Shown piece after piece: positions 18,224 through 26,752 of a stretch of 64,000 nucleotides of DNA (its first letter is position 1; each line of letters starts with the position of its first letter). Location: assembly GCF_020166345.1 (NCBI RefSeq), contig NZ_JAIUJS010000001.1:434001-498000 (forward strand). Reading direction: 5' to 3'. Below the pieces are notes generated by a model. It was not told the DNA's origin. It made no database searches and was given only the letters and a program-made list of their open reading frames with translations. Source of the stretch: Winogradskyella vincentii (GTDB taxonomy: Bacteria > Bacteroidota > Bacteroidia > Flavobacteriales > Flavobacteriaceae). Both the position numbers and the translations under genes were made by a program.

Positions 18224-19197
18224 TTAAAGCAGGTATTATAGGAGGAGCTGGTTACACAGCTGGAGAATTGATAAGGTTATTACTAAACCACAAAGAGGTA
18301 AAAATCGATTTTATCTATAGCACTTCTAACGCTGGTAATTCTGTGTACCAAGTCCATCAAGATCTTGTTGGTTCTACAGAACTAAAATTTTCATCTGTAA
18401 TTAATCCGGAAATTGATGTTTTGTTCTTGTGTTTGGGACATGGTAACTCTAAAGAGTTCTTATCAAAAACCGAATTCTCAAAACCTACAAAAATTATTGA
18501 TCTGAGTAATGATTTTAGACTTGAAAAAGACGAAGTTTTTCAAGGAGAAACATTTGTATATGGATTACCAGAATTAAAAAAAGAGACCATAAAAAGTGCA
18601 ACTAATATTGCTAATCCAGGTTGTTTTGCAACGGCAATTCAATTGGGACTTCTGCCATTAGCAAATTCAGGTTTATTACAATCAGACCTGCATGTTAATG
18701 CTGTTACTGGAGCTACTGGTGCTGGAACATCGTTGTCAGCAACAACACATTTTACATGGAGAGACAATAACTTCTCATACTATAAACCTTTTACTCATCA
18801 GCACCTAGGTGAAATCAATCAAACCATAAAAAAGTTACAAAACAACTTTGAATCTGAGGTTTTATTCATGCCAAATAGAGGTAATTTTTCAAGAGGTATA
18901 TATGCAACTTTATATACTGATTATACCGAAAGTATAGAGGAGGCATATGATCTTTACGAGTCATATTATGAAAAGGCACCATTTACGGTTATTTCTAACT
19001 CACCAATACATCTTAAACAAGTAGTGAACACTAACAAATGCATCATTCACTTGCATAATCACAACAATAAGCTCCTAATAACTAGTATGATAGACAATTT
19101 GCTTAAAGGTGCTTCTGGTCAGGCCATTCAAAATATGAATTTGATGTTTGGTTTTGACGAATCCGAAGGATTAAAACTAAAAGCTAATTATTTCTAA
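18220..19197 (+). CDS. argC: N-acetyl-gamma-glutamyl-phosphate reductase
   Basis: 325 residues from the ATG at 18220, which overlaps the argG stop as ATGA. An in-frame earlier ATG at 18139 lies inside argG and would add a tail unlike the family. NAD(P)-binding motif GGAGYTAGELIRLL is at residues 8-21 and the catalytic Cys135 lies in ANPGCFATA. It reduces the acylglutamyl phosphate to the semialdehyde. The next gene, proC, starts 11 bp downstream. Confidence 0.95.
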   Translation: MIKAGIIGGAGYTAGELIRLLLNHKEVKIDFIYSTSNAGNSVYQVHQDLVGSTELKFSSVINPEIDVLFLCLGHGNSKEFLSKTEFSKPTKIIDLSNDFRLEKDEVFQGETFVYGLPELKKETIKSATNIANPGCFATAIQLGLLPLANSGLLQSDLHVNAVTGATGAGTSLSATTHFTWRDNNFSYYKPFTHQHLGEINQTIKKLQNNFESEVLFMPNRGNFSRGIYATLYTDYTESIEEAYDLYESYYEKAPFTVISNSPIHLKQVVNTNKCIIHLHNHNNKLLITSMIDNLLKGASGQAIQNMNLMFGFDESEGLKLKANYF

Positions 19198-19208
19198 AGT
19201 TAAGAATT

Positions 19209-20009
19209 ATGAAAATCGCAATAATAGGAACAGGAAATTTAGGTAAGTCTATAGCAAACGGACTTATTATCAATAATGCAATAACAACATTATACCTAAC
19301 CAAAAGAAATTTAGACGAATTAAGTGAATTTAAGGGTTACAAAAATGTGAGCCTCTCTTCAGACAATATTGAAGCTGTAAAGAATTCAGATATCTTGATT
19401 CTTGCAGTACAACCTGCACATTTAGAAAATATTTTAGTTTCAATTAAGCCATTTTTAAATGAAAATCATGTAATTATTTCTACCATTACAGGATTTAGCA
19501 TTTCCAAAATTGAAAATATAATTGGCGAGGACAATTTTATAATTAGAGCAATGCCAAATACAGCTATTGCCGTTGGTAAATCAATGACCTGTCTTTGTAG
19601 CAATGCAAAAGGAGAAAACCGTATAAAGGTCGCAATCTCTATATTTAATAGGCTTGGAAATTCAATTGTAATTCCAGAAGGTCAAATGCAAGCCGCAACA
19701 GTAGTATGTGCTAGCGGAATTGCTTTTTGGATGCGATTAATACGCGCCACTACCCAAGCAGCAATTCAATTAGGATTTGACGCTAAAGAGGCACAAGAAT
19801 TAGCAATGTATGCATCCGAAGGTGCTGCAAACTTGCTTATTACAAATGGGAATCACCCTGAAGAAGAGATAGACAAAGTTACAACTCCAATGGGTTGCAC
19901 TATCGAAGGATTAAATGAAATGGAACATAAAGGATTAAGCTCTTCATTAATACAAGGAATGGTGGCTTCATTTAAGAAAATAAATACCATCAAAAAAGAA
20001 CAAATATGA
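19209..20009 (+). CDS. proC: Pyrroline-5-carboxylate reductase-like protein
   Basis: 266 residues. The NAD(P)-binding Rossmann motif IIGTGNLGKSIANGL is at residues 4-18, and the C-terminal helical dimer domain carries the proline-enzyme signature with multiple Thr/Ala residues (VTTPMGCTIEGLNEME). The family makes proline from pyrroline-5-carboxylate. Its place between argC and argD, overlapping argD by 4 bp, ties proline formation to the arginine/ornithine branch from glutamate semialdehyde. Confidence 0.92.
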   Translation: MKIAIIGTGNLGKSIANGLIINNAITTLYLTKRNLDELSEFKGYKNVSLSSDNIEAVKNSDILILAVQPAHLENILVSIKPFLNENHVIISTITGFSISKIENIIGEDNFIIRAMPNTAIAVGKSMTCLCSNAKGENRIKVAISIFNRLGNSIVIPEGQMQAATVVCASGIAFWMRLIRATTQAAIQLGFDAKEAQELAMYASEGAANLLITNGNHPEEEIDKVTTPMGCTIEGLNEMEHKGLSSSLIQGMVASFKKINTIKKEQI

Positions 20010-21133
20010 GTTTATTCGATGTATATCCATTGTACGACGTAACACCTGTAAAGGCAAATGATGTTTTTGTTTATGGTGATGATGGTAACAAGTATCTTGA
20101 TTTATATGGAGGCCACGCCGTAATATCCATAGGTCATTCACACCCACTATATGTGAATTCAATCAAAAATCAAATTGAAAAAATTGGATTTTACAGCAAT
20201 TCAGTGCAAAATCCATTACAAAATAAACTGTCTGAGAAACTAAATGAAATTTCAGGCTGTAAAGATTATCAATTATTCTTGTGTAATTCTGGTGCCGAAG
20301 CTAATGAGAATGCAATTAAACTAGCTTCTTTTCACAATAAGAAATCAAGATTACTAGCATTTAATAACTCATTTCATGGAAGAACATCTGCTGCGGTTGC
20401 AGCAACTGATAACAAGAAAATAGTCGCGCCGGTAAATGCACAGCAACATGTGGACTTTGTTGCACTTGGTGAACTCGAAAAAGTTGAAAATATTTTAAAG
20501 GAAAATGAAACATGTGCAGTAATCATTGAATGTATCCAAGGCGTAGGTGGATTAGAACAGAGTTCAACAGAATTTTACCAAGGACTAGAAAAGCTATGTA
20601 AAGAATATAATACCTTGCTCATTGCAGACGAGGTACAGTCTGGTTTTGGGAGAACAGGTGATTTTTTTGCCTTTCAATCACACAATATCCAACCAGATAT
20701 TATATCTATAGCAAAGGGAATGGGTAACGGTTTTCCCGTAGGTGGTATTCTAATTCATCCAAAGATCGAAGCTTCTTATGGTTTATTAGGTACAACCTTT
20801 GGTGGTAATCATCTCGCATGTAGTGCAACATTGGCTGTTTTAGAGATACTTGAGAAAGAAAACCTAATGGCAAATGCCTTAATAACTTCAAAATACCTTC
20901 AAAATGCAGTCATTACTATACCTGAAGTAAAGAATGTAAAAGGGAGAGGATTAATGTTAGGGCTAGAATTTGATTTTCCAATTTCCGACTTAAGAAAAAC
21001 ACTTATTTATAAGCATCACATTTTTACTGGAAGTTCTAAAAACCCAAACCTTCTTAGAATATTACCTCCTTTGACCATAAAAAAAGAACATATAGACAGT
21101 TTAATTAATGCTTTGCAGAAAGAACTTAATTAA
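20006..21133 (+). CDS. argD: Acetyl/succinylornithine aminotransferase
   Basis: 375 residues of a class III PLP aminotransferase. The PLP lysine is Lys237 in SIAKGMGNGFPVGG. The phosphate and substrate loop CNSGAEANENAIKLA (about 93-107) and the Asp-containing LLIADEVQSGFGRTG (204-218) are intact. It transfers an amino group from glutamate to the N-acyl semialdehyde. In this cluster the acyl group may be acetyl or succinyl. Confidence 0.95.
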   Translation: MSLFDVYPLYDVTPVKANDVFVYGDDGNKYLDLYGGHAVISIGHSHPLYVNSIKNQIEKIGFYSNSVQNPLQNKLSEKLNEISGCKDYQLFLCNSGAEANENAIKLASFHNKKSRLLAFNNSFHGRTSAAVAATDNKKIVAPVNAQQHVDFVALGELEKVENILKENETCAVIIECIQGVGGLEQSSTEFYQGLEKLCKEYNTLLIADEVQSGFGRTGDFFAFQSHNIQPDIISIAKGMGNGFPVGGILIHPKIEASYGLLGTTFGGNHLACSATLAVLEILEKENLMANALITSKYLQNAVITIPEVKNVKGRGLMLGLEFDFPISDLRKTLIYKHHIFTGSSKNPNLLRILPPLTIKKEHIDSLINALQKELN

Positions 21134-21134
21134 T

Positions 21135-22070
21135 ATGAAACACTATACACACATAAAAGACTTATCTGATTTAAAAACTACGATTAAGGATGCTATTTTA
21201 TTGAAAATGGATCCATTTAAAAATCAAGACATTGGTAAAAATAAAACATTGATGATGTTGTTTTTCAATTCAAGTCTAAGAACTAGATTGAGTACCGAGA
21301 AAGCAGCTAAAAACCTTGGCATGTCAGTTATGACCTTAGATATAAACAATGTTTGGAAATTAGAATTTGAAGACGGCTCAGTGATGAATATGAATTCGAC
21401 AGAACACATCAAGGAAGCAGCGCATGTTATTTCGCAATATGCAGATATAATAGCCATTAGAGCATTTCCAACTTTGACCGATAAAAAGAAGGATGAATCA
21501 GAATTGATTTTAAAAAGTTTCATAAAATATGCAACCGTACCAATTGTTAGTATGGAAAGCGCTACTGGCCACCCTCTTCAGTCGCTAACTGATGCCATAA
21601 CAATTTCAGAATTTACGGAAAAAAGAAAACCTAAAGTTGTTTTAACCTGGGCACCACATCCTAAAGCACTTCCACAAGCAGTAGCTAATTCATTTATTGA
21701 AACAATGCAATTAATGGATGTAGATTTTACCATTACACACCCAAAGGGATACGAATTAAATCCAGAAATAGTAAAAGACTCAAATGTTACCTATAACCAA
21801 AATGAAGCATTAAAAGATGCAGATTTTGTTTATGCGAAAAACTGGAGCAGTTACAATAATTATGGTCAAATTCTAAATCAGGATACCAATTGGAAAATTA
21901 CCAAAGAAAAGTTAGGCCAAGCAAAATTTATGCATTGCCTACCGGTTAGAAGAAATGTTGTGGTTGACGACGATGTATTAGATAGTGATCAATCTATCGT
22001 TATTCAGCAAGCAAATAATAGAACATTTGCAGCACAAATTGTATTAAAAAACATCTTAGAGCAATTATAA
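21135..22070 (+). CDS. argF': N-acetyl- or N-succinyl-ornithine carbamoyltransferase
   Basis: 311 residues from the ATG at 21135, two bases after the argD stop; a longer start at 21108 would overlap argD by 26 bp and add an unlikely tail. The carbamoyl-phosphate motif SLRTR (residues 47-51) and the distal motif HCLPVRRNVVVDD are present. HCLPVRR and the absence of a typical ornithine SMG loop indicate the acyl-ornithine branch known from Bacteroides and Xanthomonas. The residue deciding acetyl versus succinyl lies near residues 88-91 (STEH) and needs an alignment. Confidence 0.88.
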   Translation: MKHYTHIKDLSDLKTTIKDAILLKMDPFKNQDIGKNKTLMMLFFNSSLRTRLSTEKAAKNLGMSVMTLDINNVWKLEFEDGSVMNMNSTEHIKEAAHVISQYADIIAIRAFPTLTDKKKDESELILKSFIKYATVPIVSMESATGHPLQSLTDAITISEFTEKRKPKVVLTWAPHPKALPQAVANSFIETMQLMDVDFTITHPKGYELNPEIVKDSNVTYNQNEALKDADFVYAKNWSSYNNYGQILNQDTNWKITKEKLGQAKFMHCLPVRRNVVVDDDVLDSDQSIVIQQANNRTFAAQIVLKNILEQL

Positions 22071-22846
22071 TGAAATCTCTTAAAGTCATAAAAATAGGTG
22101 GTAATATTATTGATGACCAAAAAAGTCTAGATGAATTCTTAGAGACTTTTACAAAAATTGAAGATCCAAAAATATTAGTACATGGTGGTGGGAAAATTGC
22201 CTCCGAAATGGCAAGAAGTTTAGATATTCCTGTAAAAATGTTTGAAGGTCGCAGAATTACAGATGAAGCCACTTTAGATATTATAACAATGGTCTATGCT
22301 GGTAAAATAAATAAAACCATTGTCGCTAAGCTACAATCAACTAACTGCAATGCACTAGGTCTTACTGGTGCAGATGGCAATACAATCGAAGCTGACAAAA
22401 GACCTGTGTTAAAAATTGATTATGGTTATGTGGGTGATGTAAAAAAGGTGAATTTTGAGATAATTGAAACTCTAATAAGCAATAACATCACTCCCGTATT
22501 TTGTGCAATAACACATAACAAGAAAGGGCAATTACTTAACACAAATGCAGATACAATTGCAACGGAAATTGCAATGGCTTTTGCCGATAGCTATAATGTG
22601 GAACTTTACTATTGTTTCGAAAAAAATGGTGTTTTAAATGATATTAATAATGAAGATTCAGTAATTGAACAAATAGATTCTATTTCATTCAAAAACCTAG
22701 TATCCGAAGGTATAATTGCTGATGGTATGCTGCCAAAAATAAGTAATTGCATTAATGCCGTAAACCATAATGTTGATAAGGTTTGCATAGGTAAACACGA
22801 CAAATTATTTACAAACAAAAAAGGATATACAACCATTGTAAAATGA
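22070..22846 (+). CDS. argB: Acetylglutamate kinase-like amino-acid kinase
   Basis: 258 residues of the amino-acid kinase fold, the typical short ArgB. Motifs KIGGNIIDD (residues 7-15) and VHGGGKIASEMA (residues 38-49) form the nucleotide and substrate sites. It phosphorylates the acylglutamate. There is no N-terminal extension of the arginine-sensitive hexameric type, so allosteric arginine inhibition is not suggested by the sequence. The start shares one base with the preceding stop (TAATG), and the end overlaps argE by 4 bp. Confidence 0.93.
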   Translation: MKSLKVIKIGGNIIDDQKSLDEFLETFTKIEDPKILVHGGGKIASEMARSLDIPVKMFEGRRITDEATLDIITMVYAGKINKTIVAKLQSTNCNALGLTGADGNTIEADKRPVLKIDYGYVGDVKKVNFEIIETLISNNITPVFCAITHNKKGQLLNTNADTIATEIAMAFADSYNVELYYCFEKNGVLNDINNEDSVIEQIDSISFKNLVSEGIIADGMLPKISNCINAVNHNVDKVCIGKHDKLFTNKKGYTTIVK

Positions 22847-23904
22847 TAAAGAAATTAATCCAAGACGCTAAAGAATTATTAAAAGAGCTCATTGAAACTC
22901 CTTCATTCTCCTCTGAAGAAAAGGATACAGCGATTTTACTTGAGAAGTGGTTTAAAAACTACGATATAGCTTATAAGAGAACCAAAAACAATGTTTGGGC
23001 AACAAATAAATATTTTGATGAATCAAAACCAAACTTGTTGCTTAATTCTCACCATGATACAGTAAAACCAAATAAAGGCTATACTAAAGATCCATTTAAA
23101 GCAATTGTAGAAGATGGTAAATTATTTGGCCTCGGAAGTAATGATGCAGGAGGATGTCTGGTTTCACTTTTAGCTTGTTTTACATACTTCTATTCTAAAA
23201 AGAACCTAAATTATAATATCATAATAGTGGCCTCTGCAGAAGAAGAAAGTAGTGGCCCAGATGGTTTAAATAGTATGTTATCTATTATTCCAGAAATTGA
23301 TGTGGCCATTGTTGGTGAGCCTACCCAAATGCACTTGGCTATTGCAGAAAAGGGCCTTGTGGTTTTTGATGCTAAAGTAAAAGGCACACCTAGCCATGCA
23401 GCACATCCAAACAAAAACAATGCAATTTATAATACAATTGACATTTTAAATTGGTTTAAAGATTTTCAATTTGAAAGAAAATCTCCTGTTCTAGGAAATG
23501 TGAAAATGACCGTTACCCAGATTAATGCTGGTCAACAACACAATGCAGTACCTTCGGAAGTTGATCTAGTAATAGATGTTAGAGTAAACGACAAATATAG
23601 CAATGAAGAAATCGCTAAAATTTTAAAGAAAAAATCACCTTGTGATAGTATTGAAGCAAGAAGTCTTAGATTGAACTCTTCATCTATACCCTTGAATCAC
23701 GAAATAGTTAAAGCCGGAATTGAATTGGGTCGAGAAACCTATGGTTCACCGACATTATCGGACCAAGCAACATTAAGCTGCCCATCTTTAAAACTTGGGC
23801 CTGGAGATAGTACAAGATCGCACACAGCAGATGAATTCATTTATTTAGAAGAAATTGAGGAAGGCGTTAAAATATATATAGAATTACTAAAACGAGTATT
23901 ATGA
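22843..23904 (+). CDS. argE: M20-family N-acylornithine/citrulline deacylase
   Basis: 353 residues of a zinc M20 peptidase. Metal and catalytic residues are seen in LNSHHDTVKP (His70/71, Asp72), SNDAGGC (Asp101) and ASAEEESSG (Glu133-135), with a central lid/dimer domain (TPSHAAHPNKNNA). With an acyl-ornithine transcarbamylase upstream, the natural substrate is probably N-acetyl- or N-succinyl-citrulline. It overlaps both neighbours by ATGA junctions. Confidence 0.9.
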   Translation: MIKKLIQDAKELLKELIETPSFSSEEKDTAILLEKWFKNYDIAYKRTKNNVWATNKYFDESKPNLLLNSHHDTVKPNKGYTKDPFKAIVEDGKLFGLGSNDAGGCLVSLLACFTYFYSKKNLNYNIIIVASAEEESSGPDGLNSMLSIIPEIDVAIVGEPTQMHLAIAEKGLVVFDAKVKGTPSHAAHPNKNNAIYNTIDILNWFKDFQFERKSPVLGNVKMTVTQINAGQQHNAVPSEVDLVIDVRVNDKYSNEEIAKILKKKSPCDSIEARSLRLNSSSIPLNHEIVKAGIELGRETYGSPTLSDQATLSCPSLKLGPGDSTRSHTADEFIYLEEIEEGVKIYIELLKRVL

Positions 23905-25175
23905 AACTTTGGGATAAAGGATTTTCAATAGATAAAAAAATAGAGAGCTTTACAGTTGGCAAGGACAGAATTATAGATCTGCACATTGCAAAATATGATA
24001 TACAAGCCTCAATAGCCCATGCTATAATGCTAAATTCTATTGGTATTGTAAATGATGCTGAATTAAGTGCGTTGACAAATGAACTAAACAGGCTTTATGA
24101 AGACGCAGAAAAAGGTGAATTAATAATCGAAGAATCCTTTGAGGATATCCATTCTAAAATTGAGCAAGAACTCACTAAAAAATTAGGTGAAACAGGCAAA
24201 AAAATACATACTGCGAGATCTAGAAATGATCAAGTTTTAGTCGCTTTACAGTTATATTACAAAGACAGCCTGAATATTATAAATCAAAAAGTAAAATCCC
24301 TTTTTGACACATTAATTGTTTTAGCAGAAACTCATAAGTCTAAGTTATTACCTGGTTATACTCATTTACAAGTTGCAATGCCATCATCTTTCGGTTTATG
24401 GTTTTCAGCATATGCTGAGTTATTAATCGATGATGTTTATTTGCTTAATGCAGTAAAGAACATTGTAGACCAAAATCCTTTGGGTTCAGCAGCAGGCTAT
24501 GGTAGCTCCTTTCCTATTGATAGAACTATTACTACAGATGAACTCCAATTTAAAACATTGAAGTATAATGTTGTGGCTGCTCAATTAAGCAGGGGAAAAA
24601 GTGAACGATGTATGGCGAGTGCCCTTGGTAGCTTAAGTAATACACTTGGAAGATTTGCTATGGATGTTTGTTTATACATGAGCCAAAATTTCGATTTCAT
24701 TAGTTTTCCAGATGAATTGACTACAGGAAGTAGCATTATGCCACATAAAAAGAATCCTGATGTGTTTGAACTTATTAGAGGAAAGTGTAATAAAATTCAA
24801 GCATTACATACCGAAATGTTGCTAATCACAAACAACTTGCCAAGTGGATATCACAGAGATTTTCAGCTACTTAAGGAAAACATGATCGATGCTATTGAAA
24901 GTATAAAAGATATATTGGATATTTTCAATTTTTCTATAACACAAGTCATTGTAAAAGACGTAAACCTTAACGATGATAAATACAAATACCTATTTACTGT
25001 TGACAGCATAAACAATTTGGTAGTGGACGGAATGAGTTTTAGAGATGCCTACAAACAAATTGGAGATGAAGTACAATCCGGAAATTACAAACCAGATTTA
25101 GGTAAGGAACACTCCCATATCGGAAGTATACATAATTTGTGTTTAGAAGACATCAAAACTAAATTTCCAAGTTAA
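23901..25175 (+). CDS. argH: Argininosuccinate lyase
   Basis: 424 residues, slightly shorter than the usual 450-460. The fumarase/aspartase superfamily signature GSSIMPHKKNPD is present near residues 274-285, and the N-terminal HSKIEQELT and ARSRNDQV active-site stretches are intact. It splits argininosuccinate to arginine and fumarate, the last step. It is the final gene of the operon and is followed at once by a strong terminator. Confidence 0.95.
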   Translation: MKLWDKGFSIDKKIESFTVGKDRIIDLHIAKYDIQASIAHAIMLNSIGIVNDAELSALTNELNRLYEDAEKGELIIEESFEDIHSKIEQELTKKLGETGKKIHTARSRNDQVLVALQLYYKDSLNIINQKVKSLFDTLIVLAETHKSKLLPGYTHLQVAMPSSFGLWFSAYAELLIDDVYLLNAVKNIVDQNPLGSAAGYGSSFPIDRTITTDELQFKTLKYNVVAAQLSRGKSERCMASALGSLSNTLGRFAMDVCLYMSQNFDFISFPDELTTGSSIMPHKKNPDVFELIRGKCNKIQALHTEMLLITNNLPSGYHRDFQLLKENMIDAIESIKDILDIFNFSITQVIVKDVNLNDDKYKYLFTVDSINNLVVDGMSFRDAYKQIGDEVQSGNYKPDLGKEHSHIGSIHNLCLEDIKTKFPS

Positions 25176-25176
25176 A

Positions 25177-25205
25177 AAAAAGCATCTGTTTCCAGATGCT
25201 TTTTG
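25177..25205 (+). terminator. Intrinsic terminator of the arginine operon
   Basis: AAAAAGCATCTG, loop TTTC, CAGATGCTTTTT: a perfect stem followed by a T-run, beginning 2 bp after the argH stop. The A-run on the other side could also stop gltD transcription from the right. Confidence 0.9.
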
Positions 25206-25281
25206 AACTCTACTAGTTATTTAATAGCCCTAACCCTAATAATTCTCTAGCAGCTTGTTCTTTGTATTACAAATATAAGAA

Positions 25282-26748
25282 TTATACTCTAGGTAAATCG
25301 CTACTATCCTTAAGTGGCAAATGCGATTCTCCCATTAAATATGTATCAATATGGTACGCCGCTTGCCTACCTTCTGAAATAGCCCAAACTATTAAAGACT
25401 GTCCTCTCCTCATATCTCCAGCAACGAATATTCCAGGTACATTAGTAGCATAATCCGTTGTTGTAGCTTTAATATTTGTTCTAAAGTCCATATCTAACCC
25501 AAACTGATCTGCCAATGTTTTCTCCGCACCAGTAAATCCTAATGCCAATAGTGCTAAATCACATTCCCATTCCTTTTCAGTGCCTGGTAATTCTTTTAAT
25601 TGAGGACGCTCACCTTCTTTAAAAATCCATTCTACCTCCACTGTTTTCAGTGCTTTTAAATTTCCATTTTCATCACCGACAAATGCTTTTGTTGATACAC
25701 TAAAAAAGCGTTCAACTCCTTCCTGATGTGAAGAGGAGGTTTTTAATCTCATTGGCCAATATGGCCAAGGTTGATGAGCAGGCCTACCCTCTGTTGGTTT
25801 GCTTAAAATTTCAAAATTGGTCACTTTATTCGCACCATGTCTGTTTGAAGTTCCTATGCAATCTGATCCTGTATCTCCACCTCCAATAACAATAACATTT
25901 TTATCCTTTGCAGAAATAACATCATCAAAATCCCTCAAACCATCAACAAATTCATTATTCTTTTTCAAAAAATCCATGGCTTGTACAACACCGTTTAAAT
26001 CTGCACCAGGAATTGGAATACTTCTTCTAACTGTTGCACCACCGCATAGAACAATGGCATCAAATTCTTCTTTCAATTTATCTGCCTTAATATTCTCACC
26101 AACATGTGCGTTTGTTTTAAAGACAATACCTTCTTCCTCAAGGACTTTGAGACGTCTATCAATAACAAACTTCTCCATTTTAAAATCTGGAATTCCATAT
26201 CTTAAAAGACCACCAATTTTAGCATCTCGCTCAAAAACAGTAACAGTATGACCAGCTCTATTTAATTGTTGTGCCGCCGCCAAACCAGCAGGACCAGATC
26301 CAATTACAGCAACTGATTTTCCTGTTCTTTTTTCTGGTGGATTTGCAACAATCCAACCCTCCTCAAAAGCAGTTTCAACAATATTCTTTTCGATATTCTC
26401 AATAGTCACAGGGTCTTCATTTATGCCAAGCACACAAGCCTCTTCGCAAGGAGCAGGACAAAGTCTTCCTGTAAATTCTGGAAAATTATTAGTCTTATGA
26501 AGTATTTCTGCTGCCTCTTTCCATTTACCTTTATACACCTTGTCGTTAAAATCTGGTATAAGATTTCCCAATGGACAACCACTATGACAAAAAGGTATAC
26601 CACAATCCATGCAGCGCGCACCTTGATCCTTAAGCTTGTTTTCTTCTAACGGAACTGTAAACTCTTTATAATTTTTAATTCGTTTTTTTGGTTCAATGTA
26701 ACTTTCGTTCTGACGTTCAAACTCTAAAAATCCTGTTATCTTTCCCAT
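25282..26748 (-). CDS. gltD: Glutamate synthase, small (beta) subunit
   Basis: 488 residues. The N-terminal cysteine-rich iron-sulfur domain is intact (CMDCGIPFCHSGCPLGNLIPD region split as CMDCGIPFC and CPLGN; then CPAPCEEACVLG). FAD motif VIGSGPAGLAAAQQL lies near residues 147-161, and an NADPH-type motif IGGGDTGSDC near 290. It supplies electrons to GltB for making glutamate from glutamine and 2-oxoglutarate. It lies 4 bp downstream of gltB in the same operon. Confidence 0.97.
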   Translation of the reverse strand: MGKITGFLEFERQNESYIEPKKRIKNYKEFTVPLEENKLKDQGARCMDCGIPFCHSGCPLGNLIPDFNDKVYKGKWKEAAEILHKTNNFPEFTGRLCPAPCEEACVLGINEDPVTIENIEKNIVETAFEEGWIVANPPEKRTGKSVAVIGSGPAGLAAAQQLNRAGHTVTVFERDAKIGGLLRYGIPDFKMEKFVIDRRLKVLEEEGIVFKTNAHVGENIKADKLKEEFDAIVLCGGATVRRSIPIPGADLNGVVQAMDFLKKNNEFVDGLRDFDDVISAKDKNVIVIGGGDTGSDCIGTSNRHGANKVTNFEILSKPTEGRPAHQPWPYWPMRLKTSSSHQEGVERFFSVSTKAFVGDENGNLKALKTVEVEWIFKEGERPQLKELPGTEKEWECDLALLALGFTGAEKTLADQFGLDMDFRTNIKATTTDYATNVPGIFVAGDMRRGQSLIVWAISEGRQAAYHIDTYLMGESHLPLKDSSDLPRV

Positions 26749-26752
26749 CTTC

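Noticed and set aside
21108-21134. Longer start for the ornithine transcarbamylase
   Set aside because: It overlaps the argD end and adds residues not found at the family N-terminus; ATG at 21135 gives a standard length.
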